The translations under genes and the position numbers were made by a program. This document shows positions 53,022-61,056 of a stretch of DNA of 64,000 nt, piece by piece. The number at the start of each line of letters is the position of its first letter. Positions within the stretch are counted from its first letter, which is position 1. The stretch comes from Bacteroidales bacterium UBA4360 (lineage in GTDB: Bacteria > Bacteroidota > Bacteroidia > Bacteroidales > UBA932): positions 5,061 through 69,060 of the forward strand of contig DGSO01000029.1 in the NCBI GenBank assembly GCA_002393945.1, written 5' to 3'. A model generated the notes under the pieces. It was given only the letters and a program-made list of their open reading frames with translations. It searched no databases and was not told the DNA's origin.

Positions 53022-54840
53022 CACCTGCGAGGAAGTTGATTCCGGGCATAGGATACTGGAGAACCACCTGATACTGCTCGTTGAACAAGTTCCTGATATC
53101 GAGGGAAAGACGTGTTCTTGGAAAGATGTTCCATGTGACGGTGGCATCCCAGGTGGTCCATGGGGAGAGGTGGTATTCCGGGCGCATACTTGCCGCCGTT
53201 ACCCTGGAGCCTGTGAGGAAACCGCGGATGTCAAGACGGAGACTGTCCCACCTGCCGAAGAGATTGAAACTTGCGCTGTGCAGCGGAATGTAGGGAATCT
53301 GCATGGAAGCACCCTTTTCCCGCGCCCACTGATAGGAGTAACGGGCGGTTGCACCGGCAGACCATGGCCCCGAGAACCAGGCGGCTTCGGCCGATATTTC
53401 ATCGCCCCAGATGAGCACCTCGCCAAGATTGTACATGGTCCAGCGGAACAGACTGCCTCCGGGAACGGCGACGAGTTTGTCCTTAACCCTGTTGTGGTAG
53501 AGTTCTTCGCGGCACCGGAAGTGCCAGTTGCTGTATGTCCTGTCCCAGCACCATCGGGCGGTGATTTGCCACACCTTTTCCGGTTTCAGGTTTCTTGATG
53601 TGACGTTCGTGTAGTAAAGGTCGTTGAACGAAGGAAGCCTGCAGGAGCGCTTGATTATTCCGCCGAACTCCCAGTCCCGGCGGGGATGCCAGTCAATTAT
53701 GACGGAAGGGGAGAGGAAGCGGTAACCGTCCCTTGTAACCTGGCCCTGCAGCGCTGCCGATACCCTCCACGGATCTTTCAAAATGGCAGCTGACACGGCT
53801 GTGAGCAGGCTTTCGCGCCGGGCGTCAACCCTTGAACGGAGACTTTCGGCCTGGCCGTCGATGGCGGCGCTCAGGTGCAGCCAGGGCCTTGGCTGCCAGC
53901 CAAGGGATGCAGACAGGTATGCGCTCTGAAGGTCATATTTCCACTCCGCGCTTATGGCAGGATCCTGCTCGGAGATATCCATATAGTCAAGAACATCACG
54001 GGAGTAACGGGCGCGTGCAAGGAGCCTCAGGGACGGAGTAAGCTGCTGCTCTCCCGAGGCCTGCAGCGAGAAGTCCCTGTCGGCCTGGCGGTCCCTGGAC
54101 ATGGGGTATTTATCGGACTGCTTGTAAAGCGGCCCGGGTATCCCGCGCTCCGAATCATAGAACCGCAGCGAAGCCTCGTACCTTCCGGATTCCGGGGTGT
54201 ACCACAGACCGGCCGATGCCCTGAATGCCCTGATGTCGGAATTCTCCCGTCTCATGAGGGAATCCTTGTGGCGGAAAGGATAGCTGCCGTCGGAAATATC
54301 GGCCCCTATCCTTGCGCGTCCGGTAAGGTTTCTACCGATGCGTCCTTCGTGGCTGACCGATGGGGAAAGGGTGCGGAATGAGCCCCCGCGCAGCCTGAAG
54401 GCGGTTTTACGGCCTTTGGGCGCTGCCGTTCTCATGTGCAGGGAGCTGGCGCTTCCGTATTCCCTTGCGCTTTGGAGAAGTTCCGATTTCTGTCCGGCAT
54501 AAAGCTCCACGGTCTCAAGGTCATCGGCATCTATGCGGCCAAGGTCCGGCTGCATGTTCTGGGCGTTGTCGATAGGGACGCCGTCGATGAAAACGGCCGT
54601 GTGGGCGCTTCCGAGGCTCCTTACATTGACCGTCTTGAGCCCGCCCACTCCGCCGTAGTCCCGCATCTGGAGGCCGGAGAAGTCCCGGATGGCATCGGCA
54701 AGGGAGGCGCTTCGAAGGATTTTTTCGCGGGTGGCGCTTTCGGTGGGAGGGGAGATATGCCTGGCTGCGCTTACCACCGACGCGTCCAGCGTATCGGGAG
54801 CCTGAAAGGCGATAAATATGGCGACGGCGGCAGCGAGCAT
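53005..54840 (-). CDS. btuB: TonB-dependent outer-membrane receptor, BtuB-like
   Basis: 611-aa receptor with a short signal peptide and no carboxypeptidase-like N-terminal domain. The plug (about 40-160) has MRDYGGVGGLKTVNVRSLG and FIDGVPIDNAQ; the barrel ends in VAIEF. Size and lack of the SusC extension place it with vitamin and siderophore receptors. The BtuG-like propeller downstream and BtuF-like protein divergent from it point to cobalamin or other corrinoids. The ATG at 54840 is preferred to a distal one because a TATTTTTG box is at 54867-54874. The leader is only about 20 bases, so no riboswitch fits. Confidence 0.8.
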   Translation of the reverse strand: MLAAAVAIFIAFQAPDTLDASVVSAARHISPPTESATREKILRSASLADAIRDFSGLQMRDYGGVGGLKTVNVRSLGSAHTAVFIDGVPIDNAQNMQPDLGRIDADDLETVELYAGQKSELLQSAREYGSASSLHMRTAAPKGRKTAFRLRGGSFRTLSPSVSHEGRIGRNLTGRARIGADISDGSYPFRHKDSLMRRENSDIRAFRASAGLWYTPESGRYEASLRFYDSERGIPGPLYKQSDKYPMSRDRQADRDFSLQASGEQQLTPSLRLLARARYSRDVLDYMDISEQDPAISAEWKYDLQSAYLSASLGWQPRPWLHLSAAIDGQAESLRSRVDARRESLLTAVSAAILKDPWRVSAALQGQVTRDGYRFLSPSVIIDWHPRRDWEFGGIIKRSCRLPSFNDLYYTNVTSRNLKPEKVWQITARWCWDRTYSNWHFRCREELYHNRVKDKLVAVPGGSLFRWTMYNLGEVLIWGDEISAEAAWFSGPWSAGATARYSYQWAREKGASMQIPYIPLHSASFNLFGRWDSLRLDIRGFLTGSRVTAASMRPEYHLSPWTTWDATVTWNIFPRTRLSLDIRNLFNEQYQVVLQYPMPGINFLAGVAIEF

Positions 54841-54852
54841 CGTTTTTTTCAC

Positions 54853-54874
54853 TATCTTTGAATGTGCAAAAATA
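54853..54874. promoter_or_regulatory. overlapping divergent -7 elements, btuB and btuF-like
   Basis: Plus strand TATCTTTG (54853-54860) and minus strand TATTTTTG (54874-54867), separated by six bases. The two start codons are only 23 bases apart, so the promoters should compete. Confidence 0.55.
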
Positions 54875-55892
54875 CAAAATATTTCTCCTATCTGTCCTCG
54901 TCGCCGCCTGTTCATCCCCCAAAACAGGCACGGGAAACATGGAATATGCCCGCTGGTTCAGCATCCTGGACAGCACCTCGGTGGTGGTCTTTTCCCCTTC
55001 GGGCGGTGCCGATACTCTCCGCGGCCCCGTGAACAGCCTCGTGTGCATGTCCAGTTCGTATGTGGGCTTCCTGGATGCGATAGGGGACATCGGCGTAGTG
55101 AAAGGGGTTTCGGGCGTGAAGTTCTCAGGCCTTGAGAACCTTGACGCCGTAGAGGTAGGATACGATGCCAATCTCGATTACGAGGCCGTTCTAAGGGTGC
55201 AGCCGGACTACCTTGTAACATATTCCGTGGGCTCGACGGAGCCTCCTTACATGGCAAAGCTGAAGGAGATAGGAGTGAAGACAGTGCAGCTGAATGAGCA
55301 CCTTGAGAGCCATCCCCTTGCCAGGGCGGAATACGTCAAGCTCTTCGGCGCCCTCACCGGGCATCTTGCCGCTGCCGATTCTGTCTTCTGCGCGGTCCGG
55401 GACAGGTATCACTCGCTTGTCCAGCCCGATGCAAAGTTCAAGGTCCTCATCAATATTCCGTATGCCGATACCTGGTACATCCCCGGCGGGGACAGCTACA
55501 TGACCCGCCTCGTCTCCGATGCAGGCGGCCGCCTCCTCGGTGCGGAACCCGGCAGAAGTTCCTCCTCCGTCATTTCCATCGAAAAGGCTTACAAATATGC
55601 CCTGGAGGCCGATTTCTGGCTCAACACCGGTTGGTGCTCATCCCTTTCAGACCTCCGGCAAATCCATCCCGTTTTCAAAGACATATCCCTCCCCGAAGCC
55701 TGGAACAACACCCTTCGCTCCACCCCCGGCGGCGGCAACATGTTCTGGGAAACCGGCCCCGTCCGCCCCGACCTCATCCTCGAAGACCTTGTCCGCATTT
55801 TCTCCCCCTCTTCCTCTGTCATTTCGAGCTCCTCTGTCATTTCGAGCGAAGTCGAGAAATCTCCTTTCAACTATTATTTCAAACTTGAATAA
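54864..55892 (+). CDS. btuF: BtuF-like periplasmic binding lipoprotein with repeat-derived C-terminus
   Basis: 342-aa substrate-binding protein of the helical-backbone class III type (cobalamin/iron chelates). GTG at 54864 gives MQKYKIFLLSVLVAACSS, a lipoprotein signal; a TTG at 54858 lies in the promoter box. The motifs AIGDIGVVKGVSG and LRVQPDYLVTYSVG are those of BtuF/FepB folds. The last about 28 residues (SSSVISS, SEVEKSP) are translated from an intergenic repeat family, after the ordinary domain ends near LVRIF. The ABC permease and ATPase usually found next are absent from the window. Confidence 0.78.
   Translation: MQKYKIFLLSVLVAACSSPKTGTGNMEYARWFSILDSTSVVVFSPSGGADTLRGPVNSLVCMSSSYVGFLDAIGDIGVVKGVSGVKFSGLENLDAVEVGYDANLDYEAVLRVQPDYLVTYSVGSTEPPYMAKLKEIGVKTVQLNEHLESHPLARAEYVKLFGALTGHLAAADSVFCAVRDRYHSLVQPDAKFKVLINIPYADTWYIPGGDSYMTRLVSDAGGRLLGAEPGRSSSSVISIEKAYKYALEADFWLNTGWCSSLSDLRQIHPVFKDISLPEAWNNTLRSTPGGGNMFWETGPVRPDLILEDLVRIFSPSSSVISSSSVISSEVEKSPFNYYFKLE
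55813..55863. repeat. REP-like repeat within the 3' end of the btuF-like gene
   Basis: CCTCTGTCATTTCGAGC occurs at 55813-55829 and again at 55831-55847, an 18-base period, and the second copy runs on into GAAGTCGAGAAATCTC. The same family occurs inverted at 57443-57499. It is read in frame as SSVISS units. Confidence 0.8.
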
Positions 55893-55899
55893 TATTTAC

Positions 55900-55907
55900 T
55901 AATTTTG
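55900..55907 (+). promoter_or_regulatory. -7 element for the TonB-C lipoprotein
   Basis: TAATTTTG, perfect match, 37 bases before the ATG at 55945; a TTTC lies 20 bases upstream of it. Confidence 0.6.
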
Positions 55908-55944
55908 CCAAGATTATACGGCTATTATCCAAATACCAATAATT

Positions 55945-56538
55945 ATGCGTAAAGTTTATCTTCTCATGGCAGCCGCAGCCATTCTCATGGTAGGTTGCAA
56001 GAACAATGGTTCCAAGAAGGCTGCCGCAGCTGCAGCAGCACAGGAAGAAGAAGCAGCAGCAGCCGCTGCAAAGGCTTACAATGATGCCATCGACGCTTTC
56101 GAGGCTCAGGAAGGTGAAGAAATCAACATCCGCGAGGCTGTTGAAAAGCTCTCCGCAGCACAGCCCGGTGCAGCAGTCGAGTCCGTTGCCGAAACTCTCG
56201 AAAAGAACCCCGATGCAGTTCTTCCTTTCCAGGTAGTTGAGGTAAAGCCTACCTTCGACGGTGGCGATGCCAACGACTTCTCAAAGTGGGTCAACAGCCA
56301 GATTGTTTATCCTCAGGATGCAGTTGACCAGAAGATCGAAGGAAAGGTCGTCCTTCAGTTCACCGTCAACAAGCTCGGCGAAGTAAAGGATGTTAAGGTT
56401 GTCCGCGGTGTCAATGAAATCCTTGACAAAGAGGCCGTCCGCGTAGTTGAGTCCTCACCCAAGTGGGAGCCCGCAAGCCAGAACGGCGTTCCCGTATCTG
56501 TGAACTACACCTTCCCTGTGATCTTCAGAATCCAGTAG
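55945..56538 (+). CDS. lipoprotein with TonB C-terminal domain
   Basis: 197-aa lipoprotein (lipobox MVGC, Cys18). An Ala/Glu-rich segment (about 25-45) and a short helical part precede a TonB_C domain (about 110-197) with the usual VYPQDAVDQKIEGKVVLQF and final SVNYTFPVIF strand. Normal TonB proteins are held in the inner membrane by a helix and span the periplasm with a Pro-rich rod; here the domain is on a lipid anchor without a rod. It cannot couple to ExbBD in the usual way, so it may bind TonB boxes or another partner. Confidence 0.85.
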   Translation: MRKVYLLMAAAAILMVGCKNNGSKKAAAAAAAQEEEAAAAAAKAYNDAIDAFEAQEGEEINIREAVEKLSAAQPGAAVESVAETLEKNPDAVLPFQVVEVKPTFDGGDANDFSKWVNSQIVYPQDAVDQKIEGKVVLQFTVNKLGEVKDVKVVRGVNEILDKEAVRVVESSPKWEPASQNGVPVSVNYTFPVIFRIQ

Positions 56539-56539
56539 G

Positions 56540-57433
56540 TCAGAACAGTTTTCCCATAGAAAACTTATCCCTGAGGCCCTGAAGTTCGTCCGAAGTTGCC
56601 GGACGGTTCAGGGCTTCTTTGCGTTCCTTCTGGAACTGGGCCTTGAGCCTTGCGAACTGGCGTTTGGTGTCAAGGGTGAAGTCTCCGCCTTCTATCCATG
56701 CGAAATAGGAAGGTTCCGTATTCCAGACCTCCCTTGCGGTCTTGCCCTTGTGCTTGCCGAAACTCACCACGGCCTCGCCTTCGTCATTCAGATAGAGGCG
56801 GCCGGCATAATCTACCGTGCGGGGACGTCCGCCGATGGCGGCAAGAGACTGGACGTCGTTCTTGAGTTTGTCCTGATACATGTCAAGCTGCCCTTTGAGC
56901 ACTTCATAGGTGGCGACGGTGTCGGCCTCGGCTGTGTGGGCGTTTTCAAAGTCTTCACCTCCGCAGTAGAATCTGTATGCGGCTTTCAGATTTCTTGGCT
57001 CCATGAAATGATAGATGTTCTGGACGTCCACCATGAGCTTGGAGTGAAGGTCTATGTCGATGTCCTTCCCTTCGAAGGTCCTGACTCTTTCAATTTCTTC
57101 TGCGAGCATGGGAAGGTCAAACTTTGCCGAGTTGAAGCCGGCAAGGTCTGCATCCTCAAGCCATGAGACCACTTCTTCCACGCAGTCGGCAAAACGGGGC
57201 TCACCGGCAAGGTCTTCATCCTTGAGGCTGTTCACTGCCGATGCCTGCGGAGCAATGGGATACTGGCACCGGTTCACATAGTCCCAGGGCTTGAAGCGCC
57301 AGGTCTTGATGCGGGTCTCTCCGCCGGGAAACACTTTTACGAAAGAAAGCTCTGCAATGCAGTCAGAGGCGATATTAAGGCCGGTGCTCTCAATGTCGAA
57401 GAAGAGCAGCGGCCTCTGTAAATTCAATTCCAT
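56540..57433 (-). CDS. DnaQ-like 3'-5' exonuclease with C-terminal DUF3820-type domain
   Basis: 297-aa DEDDh exonuclease. The three Exo motifs are FDIESTGL (Exo I), FNSAKFDLP (Exo II) and HTAEADT (Exo III). A C-terminal module with SFGKHKGKTAREV and SYFAWI resembles the DUF3820 family. The protein belongs to the epsilon/DnaQ group but has its own helper domain, so a proofreading or repair exonuclease is the safe description. It lies 69 bases after dnaN on the same strand, with a repeat between them. Confidence 0.9.
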   Translation of the reverse strand: MELNLQRPLLFFDIESTGLNIASDCIAELSFVKVFPGGETRIKTWRFKPWDYVNRCQYPIAPQASAVNSLKDEDLAGEPRFADCVEEVVSWLEDADLAGFNSAKFDLPMLAEEIERVRTFEGKDIDIDLHSKLMVDVQNIYHFMEPRNLKAAYRFYCGGEDFENAHTAEADTVATYEVLKGQLDMYQDKLKNDVQSLAAIGGRPRTVDYAGRLYLNDEGEAVVSFGKHKGKTAREVWNTEPSYFAWIEGGDFTLDTKRQFARLKAQFQKERKEALNRPATSDELQGLRDKFSMGKLF

Positions 57434-57442
57434 ATTCTAATA

Positions 57443-57499
57443 AGATTCCTCGACTTCGCTCGGAATGACAAAGGTGATTGTCGCTCGGAATGACAGAGG
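57443..57499. repeat. REP-like repeat between dnaN and the exonuclease gene
   Basis: Read on the minus strand: CCTCTGTCATTCCGAGCGA, then a second unit CCTTTGTCATTCCGAGCG continuing AAGTCGAGGAATCT. Same family as 55813-55863, opposite orientation. It fills nearly the whole gap. Confidence 0.8.
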
Positions 57500-57502
57500 T
57501 AA

Positions 57503-58624
57503 TTACTGGATCATTATAGGCATTAGGATACCGCAGACCTTTTCGGTGTCGGCTTCTTCCTCTGAAGGGAGGATGAGGGCGGCGCGGCGGGCATCGGCAA
57601 ACTTGATCACCAGGGTATTGCAGGCCATGTTGGCGAGAATCTCGGTGAGGAAGGTGGATTTGAAGCCGATGGTGAGGTCTTCACCGTGGTAGTCGCAGAT
57701 GATTTTCTCATATGCGGCGAGGGCGAAGCCAAGGTCCTGTGCGGAGATTTCCAGCTGTCCTTCCTTGAGGGTGAGCTTGATGTGGTTGGATGCCTTGTTG
57801 GAGCACACTGCAACGCGCTTCACGGTGTTCAGGAGAAGCTGGCGGTCAATGGAAAGGACGTTGGAGTTGGAGGTGGGTATGACATCCCTGTATTTGGGAT
57901 ACTTGCCGACTACCAGGCGGCACACCATTGTGGTGGCGCCGAAGGTGAACTGCGCAGTGGCGCTGTCGAAGGCGATTTCCACGTCTTCCACATCCTTGCC
58001 GATGATGGAACGCAGCACGGATGCCGGTTTCTTGTGAAGTATGAAGGAGGCCTTTTCCGAGGCCTTTACATCCTTGGTGGTGTAGCAGATGAGCTTGTGG
58101 GAGTCTGATGCTACGAGGGTTGTGGAGTCGATGTCGATGTCGAAGAAGATACCGTTCATTGCGGGACGGATTTCATCGTCGGCAGTGGCGTAGACCGTGC
58201 TCTGGATGCCTTCCACGAGGCTTTCGGCAGGGAAAGACACCTTGAGGGCGTCGTCTCCGGTGGTCTTGATCTCCGGATAATCGTCTGCGGGGAAATAGGG
58301 GAGTACGGAGTTGCCGCTTGCCCAGCCGCATTCGAAAGAACTGTCGGAAACGGTGCGGATGCGGATTGGCTGGTCCGGAAGTTCTTTCAGGAGGTCTGTC
58401 ATATGACGTGCGGGAACGGCGATGGAGCCGTCTTCCTCACCGGATTCAACCTCTACCGTTGTACGGAGGGTGAGTTCGGAGTCTGATGCGGTAATCTCCA
58501 GCAGGTTTCCCTTCAGTACAAAGAGGAAGTTCTCCAGGATAGCGAGCGGAGACTTGGAAGGGATGGCCTTGGAAACATCCATGAGGGCCTTGAGGAGATT
58601 GGTGCTGGAAATGGTCAGTTTCAT
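57503..58624 (-). CDS. dnaN: DNA polymerase III sliding clamp (beta subunit)
   Basis: 373-aa ring subunit that tethers the replicase to DNA. Three clamp folds of about 120 residues each are visible, opening MKLTISSTNLLKALMDVSKAI and ending with the C-terminal VCGILMPIMIQ segment that binds clamp ligands. It is not beside dnaA, so this is not an origin-type cluster. It has its own -7 box and is followed by the DnaQ-like exonuclease. Confidence 0.97.
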   Translation of the reverse strand: MKLTISSTNLLKALMDVSKAIPSKSPLAILENFLFVLKGNLLEITASDSELTLRTTVEVESGEEDGSIAVPARHMTDLLKELPDQPIRIRTVSDSSFECGWASGNSVLPYFPADDYPEIKTTGDDALKVSFPAESLVEGIQSTVYATADDEIRPAMNGIFFDIDIDSTTLVASDSHKLICYTTKDVKASEKASFILHKKPASVLRSIIGKDVEDVEIAFDSATAQFTFGATTMVCRLVVGKYPKYRDVIPTSNSNVLSIDRQLLLNTVKRVAVCSNKASNHIKLTLKEGQLEISAQDLGFALAAYEKIICDYHGEDLTIGFKSTFLTEILANMACNTLVIKFADARRAALILPSEEEADTEKVCGILMPIMIQ

Positions 58625-58650
58625 ATCTTGTTCTTCTTATAGTCAGTTCA

Positions 58651-58658
58651 CAAATATA
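58651..58658 (-). promoter_or_regulatory. -7 element for dnaN
   Basis: TATATTTG on the minus strand, perfect match, 26 bases before the dnaN ATG. Confidence 0.68.
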
Positions 58659-58726
58659 ATCATTTTCCTTGAAATGGCATAAGTTTTGAGAAATATTGCG
58701 CCGGAAAATACTTAAATGAACAAGAT

Positions 58727-60181
58727 ATGAAAAGAGGATTTTTGACTGTACTGCTTTCAGTCCTTGCAGGAGGCATTACCGCCTATGCAGTGGTAAAAGC
58801 AACCCAACCTGAACCAGTTGCACAAAGTGTAGTGACAACAGACGAGAACGGTACTGCCGTAGAATACCGTACTGTCAATTTGGCAGAAACGGACTATCCG
58901 GACTTCACATATGCAGCCGAATCGGCAGTGGAGGCCGTGGTATACGTAGAGGTAACGGTGCAGCGCCGCCAGCAATATCAGAATATCGACCCGTTCTTCC
59001 GCTTCTTCTTCGGAGACGAATATGCAATGCCTCAGCAGCGTGAAGCCAAGGGCAGCGGCAGCGGCGTCATCATCCGTCCTGACGGCTACATCGTCACCAA
59101 CAACCATGTCGTCGACGGTGCCACCAAGATCCAGGTTACCCTTAATAACAACCAGCAGTACGACGCCACCGTCGTAGGCACCGATCCCGCAACGGACGTC
59201 GCCATCATCAAGGTCGATGCAACCGGGCTTCCCACCATTCCCCTCGGAGACTCTGACAAGCTCCGTCTTGGCGAATGGGTGCTGGCCATCGGCTCACCCC
59301 TTGGCGTGCAGCTGCGTTCCACTATCACCGCAGGTATCGTATCGGCAAAGGGCCGTTCGATGCCCGACTACAGCGGCGAATTCAAGATTGAGTCCTTCAT
59401 CCAGACCGATGCGGCCGTAAATCCCGGAAACTCTGGCGGCGCCCTGGTGAACAAGAAGGGTGAACTGGTGGGTATCAACACCGCCATCGTCTCCCAGACC
59501 GGTTCCTACAGCGGCTACTCCTTCGCAGTTCCCGTGAACATCGTCAAGAGGGTAGTGGACGACCTTATCGACTTCGGCTCCGTAAAGCGCGCAGTCCTTG
59601 GTATTTCCATGGGAACCGTGGACAAGAAAATTGCCGACGAAATGAAACTTTCCTCCGTGTCCGGCGTATATATTAACGAGGTTTCCAAGGGAAGTGCCGC
59701 AGACAAGGCCGGCCTTCGCAAGGATGACGTCATCATAGCCATTGACGGACAGAAGATTACGGATGCATCATCGGTTCAGGCAAAGGTTGCCGGATATCAC
59801 CCCGGAGACAGTGCCGACATCGCCTACATCCGTGACGGCAAGACCGCCCACGTAACAGTAGTCTTCCAGGCCGCCGCCGCAACCAACGGAGAAGTAGCCC
59901 TCGACGGTACCACCGAATTCTACGGTGCCAAGCTCCGCGCAGCAGATCCGGAGACCCTGAAGTCCCTGAATCTCAAGGGCGGAGTGGAGATTGTCTCCCT
60001 GGGTAGCGGCAAGATGGCAGATGCCGGAGCCCGTGCAGGCAACATTATAGTCTATGTCAACGACAAGCCCGTCACGAAACCTGAAGAAGTAGTGGCCCAG
60101 GCCAAGAAGGCCCCCCGTGCAGTGTATGTAGAGGGTGTGGACAAGAACGGCAGGGCATTCTACTTTGGTTTTGGCAAGTAG
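58727..60181 (+). CDS. Do/DegP-family periplasmic serine protease
   Basis: 484-aa envelope quality-control protease and chaperone (HtrA). A signal sequence or anchor (about 1-24) is followed by a trypsin-like domain with the triad His in TNNHVVDGA (near 126), Asp in ATDVAIIKVD (near 157) and Ser in NPGNSGGAL (near 236), then two PDZ domains (about 290-385 and 400-480). The triad is complete, so it should be active. It stands upstream of rpoD by 14 bases, which may tie it to the same transcript. Confidence 0.94.
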   Translation: MKRGFLTVLLSVLAGGITAYAVVKATQPEPVAQSVVTTDENGTAVEYRTVNLAETDYPDFTYAAESAVEAVVYVEVTVQRRQQYQNIDPFFRFFFGDEYAMPQQREAKGSGSGVIIRPDGYIVTNNHVVDGATKIQVTLNNNQQYDATVVGTDPATDVAIIKVDATGLPTIPLGDSDKLRLGEWVLAIGSPLGVQLRSTITAGIVSAKGRSMPDYSGEFKIESFIQTDAAVNPGNSGGALVNKKGELVGINTAIVSQTGSYSGYSFAVPVNIVKRVVDDLIDFGSVKRAVLGISMGTVDKKIADEMKLSSVSGVYINEVSKGSAADKAGLRKDDVIIAIDGQKITDASSVQAKVAGYHPGDSADIAYIRDGKTAHVTVVFQAAAATNGEVALDGTTEFYGAKLRAADPETLKSLNLKGGVEIVSLGSGKMADAGARAGNIIVYVNDKPVTKPEEVVAQAKKAPRAVYVEGVDKNGRAFYFGFGK

Positions 60182-60195
60182 ACTAAACTATAGAA

Positions 60196-61056
60196 ATGAG
60201 GCAACTTAAGATTACAAAGTCCATCACCAACCGCGAAAGCGCGTCTTTGGACAAGTACCTGCAGGAGATTGGCCGTGAAGAGCTTGTGACTCCTGATGAA
60301 GAAGTAGAACTGGCACAGCGTATCCGCAAAGGAGACCAGGAAGCCCTTGAAAAACTTACCCGCGCAAACCTTAGGTTCGTGGTATCTGTGGCAAAGCAGT
60401 ACCAGAACCAGGGCCTCAGCCTTCCGGACCTTATCAACGAAGGCAACCTGGGCCTTATCAAGGCTGCCGAAAAGTTCGATGAAACCCGCGGTTTCAAGTT
60501 CATCTCCTATGCTGTATGGTGGATTCGCCAGAGCATCCTCCAGGCACTTGCAGAGCAGAGCCGTATCGTACGTCTCCCTCTGAATCAGGTGGGCTCCCTT
60601 AACAAGATAAACAAGGCTCTCTCGAAGTTCGAGCAGGAGAACGAGCGTCAGCCTTCCAACGAGGAACTTTCAGAGATGATCGACGTCCCCAAGGACAAGA
60701 TCTCCGACACCCTCCGCGTTTCAGGCCGCCACGTTTCAGTGGACGCTCCTTTCGTTGAAGGCGAGGACAATTCCCTTCTGGATGTGCTCCCCAACGACGA
60801 TTCTCCTTCTGCCGACAGGGGCCTTGTGAACGAAAGCCTCAATACCGAGATTGAACGTGCCCTTTCCACCCTCACAGACCGTGAGAGGGAAATCATCAAG
60901 AGTTTCTTCGGAATCGGCTGTCAGGAAATGACGCTTGAGGAGATTGGCGAACGCTTCGGCCTTACCCGTGAAAGGGTGCGCCAGATTAAGGAAAAGGCCA
61001 TCCGCCGCCTCAAGAGTCCTTCTCGCAGCAAACTCCTTAAAAGTTACTTGGGATGA
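60196..61056 (+). CDS. rpoD: primary sigma factor (RpoD, Bacteroidota type)
   Basis: 286-aa sigma-70 factor. Regions 1.2, 2, 3 and 4 are present (RYL-type core LANLRFVVSVAKQYQNQG, FISYAVWWIRQSILQAL in region 2, TLEEIGERFGLTRERVRQIKEKA in region 4). Region 1.1 is absent and the whole protein is short, as in the primary sigma of Bacteroides fragilis. It is the factor expected to read the TTTG/TAnnTTTG promoters found across the window. It overlaps argS by four bases (ATGA). Confidence 0.94.
   Translation: MRQLKITKSITNRESASLDKYLQEIGREELVTPDEEVELAQRIRKGDQEALEKLTRANLRFVVSVAKQYQNQGLSLPDLINEGNLGLIKAAEKFDETRGFKFISYAVWWIRQSILQALAEQSRIVRLPLNQVGSLNKINKALSKFEQENERQPSNEELSEMIDVPKDKISDTLRVSGRHVSVDAPFVEGEDNSLLDVLPNDDSPSADRGLVNESLNTEIERALSTLTDREREIIKSFFGIGCQEMTLEEIGERFGLTRERVRQIKEKAIRRLKSPSRSKLLKSYLG

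Noticed and set aside
54841..54863. Cobalamin riboswitch in front of btuB or the btuF-like gene
   Set aside because: Only 23 bases separate the two start codons, far too short for the aptamer.
57503..58624. dnaN as a sign of the replication origin
   Set aside because: No dnaA, no DnaA-box cluster noticed and neighbours are not origin genes.
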